Assembly: GCA_041676625.1 (NCBI GenBank) | Contig: JBAYRN010000013.1 | Span: 1 to 64,000, forward strand | Source of the DNA: JAEXNA01 sp041676625 | GTDB lineage: Bacteria > Vulcanimicrobiota > Xenobia > Xenobiales > JADMJV01 | Reading direction: 5' to 3' | Length of the DNA stretch: 64,000 nucleotides | In this document: in pieces, positions 56,859 through 64,000 of the stretch | Layout of the letters: every line of letters begins with the position of its first letter | How positions within the stretch are numbered: the first letter of the stretch is position 1 | The notes under the pieces: model-generated | What the model saw: only the letters and a program-made list of their open reading frames with translations | Databases searched by the model: none | Told to the model about the DNA's origin: nothing | Translations under genes and position numbers: made by a program

Positions 56859-58466
56859 TTAAGAAATCCCGGGCTGATTCGTCACTTTTTTCAAGTCCGC
56901 ACCGGCCAGAAAACTGTTTTTGAGATAAATTGCAAACAGCTCCAGCCCGCTTACTCCCACTCGAGCGCCCAGGTAACCGTCCGGCCGGACCAGGATAGCG
57001 GTTGGCTCTTCCACCGCGTAAGTCGTTGCTATCTCCTCGACACCTTCGATTTCGGTAGCCAGAAGTTGAACATCGATCCACCGTCCGTAGTTCTTCTGAA
57101 TACTCTCGATCAGCTCAGAGAAAGCTTCCGACGGATCGTCGGCAAACAGCAAGAGGTGGTGTTTACAGCCTCTAAACAGGTCGAACAGCCGCTTCGGTGG
57201 AGAGCCGAAGAGCCCGTCCGGCGCCCGATCTCCGGCGTGCAGGTCCAGTTGATCTCGAGCCGCCTGGGTGGAGCGCACGATGGAACTGTTGCGATAGTTG
57301 ACGGAAAGTTGGCTCCAGCGAGACATGAGGAACTTCCGTCCCAGGATGAAAAAGCGGCTCTCTCCCACCTCGAAGCGCCCGGCCGTAGCCTGGTGGGTGT
57401 TATTCAGCACCCAGTGGGCCACCGGACGCCGCTCCTCCTCGTAGCTCCGCAAAAGCTCGGGGGGACAATCACCCTTGACCACGGCGGCCAGTTTCCAGCC
57501 CAAATTGTAGGCATCTTGGAGCCCGGCGTTCATACCCTGAGCACCGGTTGGGGCGTGCACGTGGCAGGCGTCTCCGGCCAGAAAGCAGCGTCCCCCTCCG
57601 TAGCTGGTTGCCAGTCGAAGTTCCATTTTGTAGCGAGTCAAGACCTCCACGCTAGCGATCCTGGCCGTACCAGGCACCAGACGGTCGACCGCCTCTTGCA
57701 CCGACTCCAGGGTGGGAGTGCCGATCCCCAGGGCGTGCACCGAGCCGTTTCCGCTTGAAGGGTGATCCTCCCCGAGGCTGGTCCACGCGGTCAAGCGAAA
57801 GCGGTCCTCACCCAGAGGGATAGCTAAAAGATCGGTACCTTCGCCCAGGAAGCGATGCATTTCAGGGGCAAGGTCCCACTCCATCCGCACCTCCGCCAGG
57901 GTGTAGGCCAGAGGATAAGTAAAGCCGTTGAACTCAATTCCCAGGCAGTCTCGTACTCGGCTTCGGGGTCCGTCGCAGCCTATCAGATAGCGGCAATTCA
58001 GGCGCTTCAAAATCTTCTTTTCCGAGAGAGTGGCTCGCACCCCCGTCTCAGACTGAGCGAGGTCTTTCAATTCGCAAGACCGCTCCACTTCCACGCCCCT
58101 GGCTGCCAACGCTTCGGTCAGGACGCGCTCCACCTCGGCCTGTTCGAAAATCAACAGGGAAGGATAAGGTTCAGAGGCACTGGGCTGATGCCCCAATTCG
58201 ATCCGGCGCAGAAGCTCCCGATCTCGATAGATGCTGGTGGCCGGTAGCCACTTTCCCTTTTGAATCATCTGTTCGGAGAGGCCGTAATCTTCGAAGATCT
58301 CCAGACTTCGGGAATGCACCCCCAGGGCCCGACACTGGGTGGAAGGCTTGGCGGCCCGGTCGATGATCCGAAAGGGGATCTCCTGGCGGGCGAGTTCGCA
58401 GGCCAGGAGCAGACCAGTCGGCCCTGCTCCTACAATCAATACTTCGGTGCTATCGGTCTTCATCAT
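56859..58466 (-). CDS. FAD-dependent aromatic monooxygenase with C-terminal thioredoxin-like domain
   Basis: 535 aa of the PheA/TfdB-FAD group. VGAGPTGLLLACELAR binds FAD; IGCDGPRSRVRDCLG near residue 170 and FLAGDACHVHAPTGAQGMNAGLQDAYNLGWKLA near 290 are the DG and GD motifs. The last 140 residues form the thioredoxin-like dimer domain missing from the paralogue at 34489. Overlaps the Nif11-like gene by 4 bp. Acts on an unknown aromatic or polyketide-like substrate. Confidence 0.88.
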   Translation of the reverse strand: MMKTDSTEVLIVGAGPTGLLLACELARQEIPFRIIDRAAKPSTQCRALGVHSRSLEIFEDYGLSEQMIQKGKWLPATSIYRDRELLRRIELGHQPSASEPYPSLLIFEQAEVERVLTEALAARGVEVERSCELKDLAQSETGVRATLSEKKILKRLNCRYLIGCDGPRSRVRDCLGIEFNGFTYPLAYTLAEVRMEWDLAPEMHRFLGEGTDLLAIPLGEDRFRLTAWTSLGEDHPSSGNGSVHALGIGTPTLESVQEAVDRLVPGTARIASVEVLTRYKMELRLATSYGGGRCFLAGDACHVHAPTGAQGMNAGLQDAYNLGWKLAAVVKGDCPPELLRSYEEERRPVAHWVLNNTHQATAGRFEVGESRFFILGRKFLMSRWSQLSVNYRNSSIVRSTQAARDQLDLHAGDRAPDGLFGSPPKRLFDLFRGCKHHLLLFADDPSEAFSELIESIQKNYGRWIDVQLLATEIEGVEEIATTYAVEEPTAILVRPDGYLGARVGVSGLELFAIYLKNSFLAGADLKKVTNQPGIS

Positions 58467-59431
58467 TGGTCTCCCTTGGTTTTTGTGCCCGATTGAGCTT
58501 CCTGAAATCCTAGAAGGTAGGCATCGACTTCGGAAAGCTCACTGAGGATCTCGTCCACCGCGTCGGTGGGCTCGGCAAAGAGCGCGGCTTCAAGCTGTCG
58601 TAGTCCGTCGAGATGGTACTCCAGGATCACGCTCAGTTGTTCGTAATGACCCAACGCTTCTTCGTCCTTGTGCTTAAACGCCATGGGGCGTACCTGGGCG
58701 TTGAGAGTGCGCGAGGCCTTCTCGGCATGGCGAATGAGCATGCGCAGACCATCCAGACAACGCTCCGGGTCTGCTCCGTTTCGGCTGGCTTCCACCAGAG
58801 CTGCGATCTGGCGATAGCTGCGAGACTGAGAAACCGCAAGGTCGCTGTCCATGAGGTCGAGGGAAGCATCTTCCACCGGTCGAGCGGCCGCCTGGAGTTC
58901 GTGACCCCCGGTTTCCAGAAGATGAAGAGCCAGAGCGAGTTCCCCCTTCTCGCCCCCCTCGATGTAGCTGGCAAGCCCCCCCACCCCCTCTTTGATCATG
59001 CGGGCTGCTTCGGCCAGGCTGTGGAGCAACCCGTGCTCCTCTCCCCGAGCGTTCTTCACTCCCTCGATCACACCGTCCAACCCTTGTGACCAGTGATACA
59101 GCCAGGGCAAGCGAGAGGCCAACTCCCCGGCGTCTCCATCCTGGCTCAGAACACCAAAACCCACCGAGATGGTTTCTGAAAACTCCCGGGGTAGGGTAAA
59201 GACGAGCGTCCCGACGTCATCAGCCCCTCTAGCCCTCTCCACCCTGACTTCTGAAGCGGCTCTTCGAAACTGCTCCCTATTAAAGGAAAAGCCCGCCTCC
59301 TCGGCTAGCTTCAGAACCAGGGAAAAGGCGGTCTCTTCATCTTTGTGGGAGCCGGCCACCATAAGCTCGGCTCGAAGCTCTTCGTCTACCCAGGCCTCGG
59401 CCACAAACTCTCTTGCATCTTCTATCGACAT
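58463..59431 (-). CDS. Protein with N-terminal Nif11-like leader domain
   Basis: 322 aa. Residues 1-62 resemble the Nif11-type leader-peptide domain (MSIEDAREFVAEAWVDEELR ... LAEEAGFSFNREQF). The remaining 260 residues are helical, not Cys-rich and not obviously a precursor core. Nif11 leaders are found on RiPP precursors but also on longer proteins of other roles. Coupled to the FAD monooxygenase (4-bp overlap) and behind a perfect Fnr/Dnr box. Confidence 0.7.
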   Translation of the reverse strand: MSIEDAREFVAEAWVDEELRAELMVAGSHKDEETAFSLVLKLAEEAGFSFNREQFRRAASEVRVERARGADDVGTLVFTLPREFSETISVGFGVLSQDGDAGELASRLPWLYHWSQGLDGVIEGVKNARGEEHGLLHSLAEAARMIKEGVGGLASYIEGGEKGELALALHLLETGGHELQAAARPVEDASLDLMDSDLAVSQSRSYRQIAALVEASRNGADPERCLDGLRMLIRHAEKASRTLNAQVRPMAFKHKDEEALGHYEQLSVILEYHLDGLRQLEAALFAEPTDAVDEILSELSEVDAYLLGFQEAQSGTKTKGDQ

Positions 59432-59478
59432 GATTCACCTCGTGGGTCATATCTTGGGAGATCCACAAGCCAAATTCA

Positions 59479-59492
59479 TTGATCGAGATCAA
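59479..59492 (-). promoter_or_regulatory. Fnr/Dnr-type box of the Nif11-like operon
   Basis: TTGATCGAGATCAA: an exact TTGAT-N4-ATCAA. Centred 54 bp upstream of the ATG at 59431, fitting class II placement. Confidence 0.78.
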
Positions 59493-59502
59493 GAGCGGAT
59501 TT

Positions 59503-60141
59503 TTAGACTTCCGCCACCAACCCATCCTCGGCCAGGCTCACCGAGATATCCAGGGCCTTCTGCAGGCTTTCCAGCGGATTGGGACGGGAGGCCAGGACCG
59601 GTTCGTAGAGATGGGTGAGGAGTAATCGCTGCGGTCGGGCCTGCTCACAGATCTCGGCCACGTCTTCCCAGCTCAGGTGGACCTCTCGGCAGTAGAGCGG
59701 CTCGCAACCCCGAGGAAAACAGGAGCACTCAGAGACGAAGAGGTGCGCCCCCCGGGCAGCTTTTTCGATCCCCGGGCAGAGTCGGGTATCGCCCGAATAG
59801 CAGAGCACCCTCCCTTGCTCCTCTACCCTGAAGGCGTAGGCCTCCATGTCGCCGTGCTCCACTCGCAGGGCCTGTAGCGAGACTCCCCCCAAAGTCCAGA
59901 CTTCCCCCTCTTCAAACTCCCTGACCCGAACCCCGGGCTTGCCCTCCTTGGGCGCCACCGACGGCCAGGCTGTATAGAGGCCCTCCAGCAGAGCGGCCGT
60001 GCCCGCCGGACCGAAAACGGTCAACTCGGGCGAAGCATCCCAGGGTGGGGGGGCGTAATTTCGGGCAAACAGAAATGGTACCAGATCGGCGGTGTGATCC
60101 GGGTGCAGATGGGACAGAAAGAGCCGCTCCACCCGGTGCAC
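59503..60141 (-). CDS. Metallo-beta-lactamase-fold hydrolase, N-terminus lost by apparent frameshift
   Basis: The first normal start is GTG 60141, giving 212 aa with HLHPDHTADL (metal site), SGDTRLC and a C-terminal LTHLYEP. RNase Z/ElaC-like MBL proteins normally have a further N-terminal strand pair. In the same frame upstream (60142-60283) the sequence reads KTVLGSGTVDPQPHRACSGY and on to LLLDLGNGALRQ, a textbook MBL N-terminus, but without any ATG/GTG/TTG and ending at a TGA. Deleting one A from the A5 run at 60279-60283 places a TTG at 60286 in frame and restores about 260 aa. Confidence 0.82.
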   Translation of the reverse strand: MHRVERLFLSHLHPDHTADLVPFLFARNYAPPPWDASPELTVFGPAGTAALLEGLYTAWPSVAPKEGKPGVRVREFEEGEVWTLGGVSLQALRVEHGDMEAYAFRVEEQGRVLCYSGDTRLCPGIEKAARGAHLFVSECSCFPRGCEPLYCREVHLSWEDVAEICEQARPQRLLLTHLYEPVLASRPNPLESLQKALDISVSLAEDGLVAEV

Positions 60142-60167
60142 CTGGAGACCGCTTCGAACCGCCTGTC

Positions 60168-61343
60168 TCAGCGCTCCGTTTCCCAGGTCCAGCAGCAGAC
60201 CCCCGGCTGTTGTCTCCAGGTGATAACCCGAACAGGCCCGGTGCGGCTGGGGGTCGACGGTACCGCTACCCAGGACGGTTTTTCAATGATGTTGTAGAGG
60301 GCGTCTCGTCGGACCGGCACTCGACCGGCCTGCTTGATCAGGTTGCGCAACCTCTCCTCGGTCACCCCCACCGGGGTTTCACATCCGGCCATATGGGTGA
60401 TCCGCTCATCCACCACGGTACCGTCGAAGTCGTTGGCCCCCATGTGCTGGCTCTGCACGGCGTTGTCCAGGCCACTCATAACCCAGTAGGCCTTGATGTT
60501 CACAAAGTTGTCCAGCATGAGGCGCCCCACCGCCACTTGGCGCAAGACCCCTTCCGAATCCATGAAGTTCAGCTTGCGCAGAGGCGTATTTTCGGGGTGG
60601 AATCGCAACGGAATGTAGGCCAAAAAGCCGCCGGTCTCGTCCTGGGTTTCCCGCAAGCGCAGCAGGTGGGTCACCCGCTCGTCCATGCGCTCGATGTGAC
60701 CGGCCAGCATGGTGGCCGAGGTGCGAATTCCGATTCGATGCGCGGCCTGGTGGATCTCCAACCACTTATCCGGCCCCATCTTGTCTCGATAGAGTTTCTG
60801 GTGGATCCGATCGGTCAAGACCTCGGCCCCGCCCCCGGGCATGGAGCCCAGACCGGCCTCTTTCAGGTCCTGCAGGACCCACTCGGCCGGTTTACCCGCA
60901 AGCTGCGCAAAGAAGTCGATCTCCACGGCCGTGAAAGCTTTGAGGTGCGCCTGGGGGTAATGCTCCCGCAGGGTGGCCAGCAGATTGGGGTAGTACGAAT
61001 AAGGATAATCCGGATGCAGCCCTCCCACGATGTGCACTTCGGCTTCCGGGACGTCCCTGAGGGGAGCGACCCGGTGGATCATCTCCTCCATGCTCATCTC
61101 GTAAGCGCCCTCTTCTCCTTTGTCGCGGCGAAAAGCGCAGAACATACACTTGACCGCACAGACGTTGCTGTAGTTCAGGTGCATGTTGATGATGTAGGAG
61201 GTCCGATTGCCGTGGCGCTCCTCCCTAACCCAGTTGGCCAGCGCTCCCAGACGGTCCAGGGGTGCCTCTTCGTAGAGATAAAGACCTTCTTCAGCCGACA
61301 GTCTCCGACCGGCTCGGACCTTCTCTTCTATTTTATCGAACAC
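60168..61343 (-). CDS. mqnE: Aminofutalosine synthase MqnE, C-terminus altered by apparent frameshift
   Basis: 391 aa radical SAM enzyme of the futalosine menaquinone route. Cluster motif CAVKCMFCAFRRDKGEEGAY near residue 62; LGSMPGGGAEVLTDRI near 165 and MLAGHIERMDERVTHLLRLR near 210 are MqnE-like. The expected C-terminus is DALYNIIE; here the frame runs on for about 35 residues through what should be the next gene's N-terminus. With one A fewer in the run at 60279-60283 it would end NIIENRPG at a TAG (60266). Function is probably retained since the lost or gained tail is short. Confidence 0.9.
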   Translation of the reverse strand: MFDKIEEKVRAGRRLSAEEGLYLYEEAPLDRLGALANWVREERHGNRTSYIINMHLNYSNVCAVKCMFCAFRRDKGEEGAYEMSMEEMIHRVAPLRDVPEAEVHIVGGLHPDYPYSYYPNLLATLREHYPQAHLKAFTAVEIDFFAQLAGKPAEWVLQDLKEAGLGSMPGGGAEVLTDRIHQKLYRDKMGPDKWLEIHQAAHRIGIRTSATMLAGHIERMDERVTHLLRLRETQDETGGFLAYIPLRFHPENTPLRKLNFMDSEGVLRQVAVGRLMLDNFVNIKAYWVMSGLDNAVQSQHMGANDFDGTVVDERITHMAGCETPVGVTEERLRNLIKQAGRVPVRRDALYNIIEKPSWVAVPSTPSRTGPVRVITWRQQPGVCCWTWETER

Positions 61344-61373
61344 TCAACATTCTCACTTCCTTTGTGAAGTATT

Positions 61374-62063
61374 TCACAAACGCGCCTCGGGGGCAACCGG
61401 GCCTTCAACCCAGCTCTTCCCGTGGGGGCCAAACTCCTTTTTCCATAGCGGAACCTCGGCCTTGATGGTATCGATGAGGTAACGCCCAGCCTCAAACGCC
61501 TCCCGACGGTGGGGCGAGGAACAGGCCACCATGACCGCGATTTCACCGGGTTGCAACTCCCCGACCCGGTGCTCCGCCACTGCTGCTCCCAGACTGAATC
61601 GTTCAGCAGCATCCCGACAGATCTGCTCCAGCTTTTTCTGGGCCATCTCCCGATAAGCCGAGTACTCCAGCTTTTCGGTCACCTGCTCTCCGGTGAGATC
61701 CCGAACCGTACCCAGAAAGCTAACCACGGCTCCACAATCGGTCCGCCTCACTTCATTCGTGAGAGCCGCCACATCGATCGGTTCAGCGGTGATGGCAGCC
61801 CGGATGGTCGCTCCCGCTCCCCCGCTCACCGGCGGGATCAACGCGACCTCGTCTCCGGGAGCGATCTCAAAGTGGTCCTCCACGAAATCGTGGTTCACGG
61901 CGACTCGAAAACGCCTTTGAAACTTTTTGAGCTCTGGATGTCTCTTTTCCAGAGTTTCCACCAGTTCAGACACTTTCAGTGACCGATCGAAGCTTAACTC
62001 CAGTTCGTCCGTCCCCATCAGATCAACCAGAGAGGCGAACATCAAAATTCGGGTGGTCGGCAT
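61374..62063 (-). CDS. moaDE: MoaD-MoaE fusion, molybdopterin synthase
   Basis: 229 aa. Residues 1-85 are MoaD, ending VALIPPVSGG; the Gly-Gly, normally the free C-terminus that carries the thiocarboxylate, runs on into MoaE. Residues 86-229 are MoaE with VRRTDCGAVVSFLGTVRD near 105 and the catalytic Lys region VPLWKKEFGPHGKSWVEG near 205. The internal Gly-Gly must be processed or work in a different way. Supplies Mo cofactor. Overlaps the next upstream gene by 22 bp. Confidence 0.88.
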   Translation of the reverse strand: MPTTRILMFASLVDLMGTDELELSFDRSLKVSELVETLEKRHPELKKFQRRFRVAVNHDFVEDHFEIAPGDEVALIPPVSGGAGATIRAAITAEPIDVAALTNEVRRTDCGAVVSFLGTVRDLTGEQVTEKLEYSAYREMAQKKLEQICRDAAERFSLGAAVAEHRVGELQPGEIAVMVACSSPHRREAFEAGRYLIDTIKAEVPLWKKEFGPHGKSWVEGPVAPEARL

Positions 62064-62614
62064 AAGGCCTCCTTAATTTCCACTCTCCCCGGTTCCTGGT
62101 AACCTGAAACAGGCTCACAGAGCAAGGCGAGTACCCGAATCTGCCACCGTTCAAGTCTCAACGCATAGAGCGGCACACTCTCCCAGAGGCGGTCAAAGTC
62201 GCAAGCCATGTGTTGCCACAGCTTGTCTTGCTCCTGTTGGACAGCGAGTGCTTCCAGTCGCAGGGCCAGCGCCCTGAAGAGGTCCACCCCCAACGTCTGC
62301 CTGGGGCCGGATTTGGCCAGAAAAGGTCGCAACCGCCGCAGCCGTTCGCACCGTTTGGGGCAGTCGTGAAAACCACTGCCTGCGATCGCCTCTCGCTGCG
62401 CCAGGACCCGGGAAAAATAGGCTCGGCCGGGCTGCAAGAAAAACCGCCCCGACTCCCGGTGGATCACCTCCACCCGGGTGCACCATCGAGCCAGCGCGCT
62501 CCGCAACCACTCCAGAGGCAAGGGCGAAGTCACGATCCACCCCAGGCGTCCGGGGCCAAGACTCAACTGATAACGACTGGCTCTGCTGAGCCGGGAGAGG
62601 AGAGGTTGGGCCAA
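62042..62614 (-). CDS. Hypothetical protein upstream of moaDE
   Basis: 190 aa, basic, Arg- and Leu-rich, no membrane span. CPKRCERLRRLRP contains the only Cys pair. Not recognised. Its 22-bp overlap with moaDE suggests coupling. Confidence 0.5.
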   Translation of the reverse strand: MAQPLLSRLSRASRYQLSLGPGRLGWIVTSPLPLEWLRSALARWCTRVEVIHRESGRFFLQPGRAYFSRVLAQREAIAGSGFHDCPKRCERLRRLRPFLAKSGPRQTLGVDLFRALALRLEALAVQQEQDKLWQHMACDFDRLWESVPLYALRLERWQIRVLALLCEPVSGYQEPGRVEIKEALCRPPEF

Positions 62615-62624
62615 GGTTAGGCCC

Positions 62625-63491
62625 TTATTCCAAAAACATAAAACCGAAGCGACTGGCTATCTGCGGCAGTTGCTCCGGGGGCTTGCTACGCCGGAAGACC
62701 CGAGGCCCGACCTGGACTTCCCCGCCCAGGGGTAGCACTCCACCCACCTCGATCATCTCCGGGGGGAGCGTTTCCATGAGCAGGCGGGTCCGGGTCAACT
62801 CTTCTTCCAGAGCGTCTCCCAAATCTTCGGCCACCCCGTGGCAGAGGTCCGGCAGCCCGAACTGAGCCATACCGTAGGTTCGAAACCACAGCTTGCCATC
62901 AGATTTTTCACTCAAACCGCTGCTGATAAAGAGGTAGGAGTGACCGGCCGAGAGTTCCTCCACCGGCAGGTGCTTCAAGGTTTCAGCCGAGAGCATGGTA
63001 CCGCCTTCGGGGAAGGCGACGCCGGTAGCGCCCAATTCGAGCAACCTCCAGACCGGTCGGCAAAGGGCCTGGGTCTTGCTTACGGGGGTCGAGGGGTCGG
63101 AGCCGTCGGCCAGCAAAAAAACCAGCACCGTGGCACCGGCTTCTTCCATCTTCTGATACACCCGCTCGTCGTGCTTCTGGGGTCCCTCGTCGATGGCCGC
63201 CTTGACTTCCGGGGCCACCCCCTCGCTGTCGATCAAAAAGTGCCAGCGGGTGACTCGATTCCAACCCCCGTCCGGGTCGTCGGAAAGAACCTCACCGAAG
63301 GAGATAGGACGGGGCACACCGGTCGCTCCCCAACGACGTGGATTGAGCGGCTGGAGCTGGGGATAGTCCTTCTTCAGATCGCCGGTGAGCGAGGTCATCA
63401 GAGAGGGCGGCATCTCATCGAAAAACACCACCGCGTGGGAGATCCCCTTTTTGGGTAGGGGCAAAAGAATATCATCGACTTGAGACATCAA
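62625..63491 (-). CDS. Hypothetical protein, possibly DUF4261-like
   Basis: 288 aa (second ATG at 63488). An alpha/beta pattern without catalytic motifs: SHAVVFFDEMPPSL near the N-terminus and GHSYLFISSGLSEKSDGKLWFRTYGMAQFGLPDL near residue 190 recall DUF4261-type proteins, at low confidence. Overlaps the HtrA-like stop by 20 bp. Confidence 0.55.
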   Translation of the reverse strand: MMSQVDDILLPLPKKGISHAVVFFDEMPPSLMTSLTGDLKKDYPQLQPLNPRRWGATGVPRPISFGEVLSDDPDGGWNRVTRWHFLIDSEGVAPEVKAAIDEGPQKHDERVYQKMEEAGATVLVFLLADGSDPSTPVSKTQALCRPVWRLLELGATGVAFPEGGTMLSAETLKHLPVEELSAGHSYLFISSGLSEKSDGKLWFRTYGMAQFGLPDLCHGVAEDLGDALEEELTRTRLLMETLPPEMIEVGGVLPLGGEVQVGPRVFRRSKPPEQLPQIASRFGFMFLE

Positions 63492-64000
63492 GGGTCACCT
63501 CCACTTTAAACGCCTTCTTGTTGCGCCGCATATCCAGACTCATGACATCACCCGCCTGTCTGCCGGACAGCAACTGGGAAAGATCGGGCAATCCGGTCAA
63601 CAACTCTCCATCGGCTCGCACGATGACATCACCGGGCCTGATCCCCGCTGCTTCGGCGGGTGAAGCCGGCAAAACCGTGCGGACCAGGATCCCTCGTTTG
63701 GCGCCCAGCCCATACGATTCCGAGATATCCCTGGTGATGGTCGAACCGGTGATTCCAAGCCAGGGCTTGGAGGTGACCCGTTCCGGGGATCGCTGGAGCA
63801 AAGCGTTGGTCACCATCATGGCGTGGTCGATGGCGATGGCGAAACCCAGGCCCTGGGCCCGCTTGCCGCTTGAGCCTCCGGTGTAGACCAGGGTGTTGAT
63901 GCCGATCAGCTTGCCGTCGAGGTCGATCAGCGCCCCTCCCGAGGAACCGGGGTTGATCGCTGCGTCGGTCTGGATCAGGGACTGATAATCGACCCCGTTT
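63472..64000 (-). CDS. HtrA/DegP-like serine protease with PDZ domain, 5' end outside window
   Basis: The frame is open to the window edge. In-window sequence begins with YQSLIQTDAAINPGSSGGAL, which holds the catalytic Ser (GSSGGAL), followed by GLGFAIAI of the protease C-strand. A PDZ domain follows (GILVRTVLPASPAEAAGIRPGDVIV ... GDVMSLDMRRN). A short ATG-started frame (63819) is only a fragment of it. Expected to be a periplasmic quality-control protease; its signal sequence and His/Asp residues lie beyond the window. Confidence 0.88.
   Translation of the reverse strand, partial: NGVDYQSLIQTDAAINPGSSGGALIDLDGKLIGINTLVYTGGSSGKRAQGLGFAIAIDHAMMVTNALLQRSPERVTSKPWLGITGSTITRDISESYGLGAKRGILVRTVLPASPAEAAGIRPGDVIVRADGELLTGLPDLSQLLSGRQAGDVMSLDMRRNKKAFKVEVTLDVSSR

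Noticed and set aside
60045..61367. 440-aa plus-strand open frame
   Set aside because: Antisense to mqnE and the MBL gene, whose motifs are unambiguous; composition is typical of a shadow frame in GC-rich DNA.
1..64000. tRNA, rRNA, riboswitches and prophage
   Set aside because: No cloverleaf-like, rRNA-like or known aptamer sequence and no phage structural genes noticed by eye; a covariance-model search would be the decisive test.

Overview
The window is a gene-dense stretch of bacterial chromosome, moderately GC-rich by eye, with about 64 protein genes and no rRNA, tRNA or CRISPR array that I could see. The gene set suggests a facultatively anaerobic, respiring bacterium: PEP carboxylase, futalosine-type menaquinone synthesis (mqnE), molybdopterin synthase (MoaD-MoaE fusion), a clade II (Sec/lipoprotein) nitrous-oxide reductase cluster, a heme-copper NO/O2 reductase and an NO-damage repair protein. 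Many proteins are recognisable only by domain, and several domain fusions are unusual, which points to a poorly sampled phylum; I cannot name the taxon from sequence alone.

Layout. 1-9.7 kb: 5'-truncated HNH nuclease, a membrane protein and ppc operon behind Crp-like palindromes, an orphan 549-aa gene, and a MoxR-type AAA+ ATPase with a large TraB-like partner. 9.8-24.4 kb: housekeeping genes (prfC, methyltransferase, yqeY-like, comF, NDP-sugar pyrophosphorylase, wecG/tagA-like transferase, histidine kinase, surE), a zinc-ribbon protein, a His/Gly-rich DUF1521-like protein, two alpha/beta hydrolases, and a 167-bp palindromic MITE-like element. 24.4-28.7 kb: a PspA/Vipp1 (ESCRT-III superfamily) gene in an operon with a Cdc48/Vps4-like AAA+ ATPase and two unknown proteins, divergent from a TerB-like gene. 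28.7-34.4 kb: accessory region with a Uma2 gene split by a 160-bp MITE, a DEGS-like lipid desaturase, a ribbon-helix-helix/MazF toxin-antitoxin pair, a clan CD-type cysteine peptidase and a group II decarboxylase.

34.4-59.5 kb is the most coherent part. Seven Fnr/Dnr-type palindromes (TTGAY-N4-RTCAA or close variants) lie in the intergenic regions upstream of: an FAD monooxygenase / radical SAM-SPASM / P450 operon; the nos operon (cytochrome c, nosZ, membrane protein, nosL, nosD, nosF, nosY); the Crp/Fnr-family regulator and the divergent hemY/hemG; a six-gene heme-copper reductase operon divergent from a PP2C phosphatase; ric/ytfE with a glycosyltransferase; a calcium-binding EF-hand protein; and a Nif11-like leader-domain protein with a second FAD monooxygenase. 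The regulator at 44536-45240 carries the E..SR recognition-helix residues expected for this box and lacks Fnr cysteines. I infer an NO-responsive regulon handling NO -> N2O -> N2 plus several genes of unknown role. The heme-copper subunit I has Gln where oxidases have the cross-linked Tyr, suggesting an NO reductase. Its operon also encodes an unusual cytochrome b / 2[4Fe-4S] / MvhD-like fusion.

59.5-64 kb: a metallo-beta-lactamase gene and mqnE linked by an apparent one-base frameshift in an A5 run, moaDE, two unknown genes, and the 3' part of an HtrA-like protease that runs off the window.
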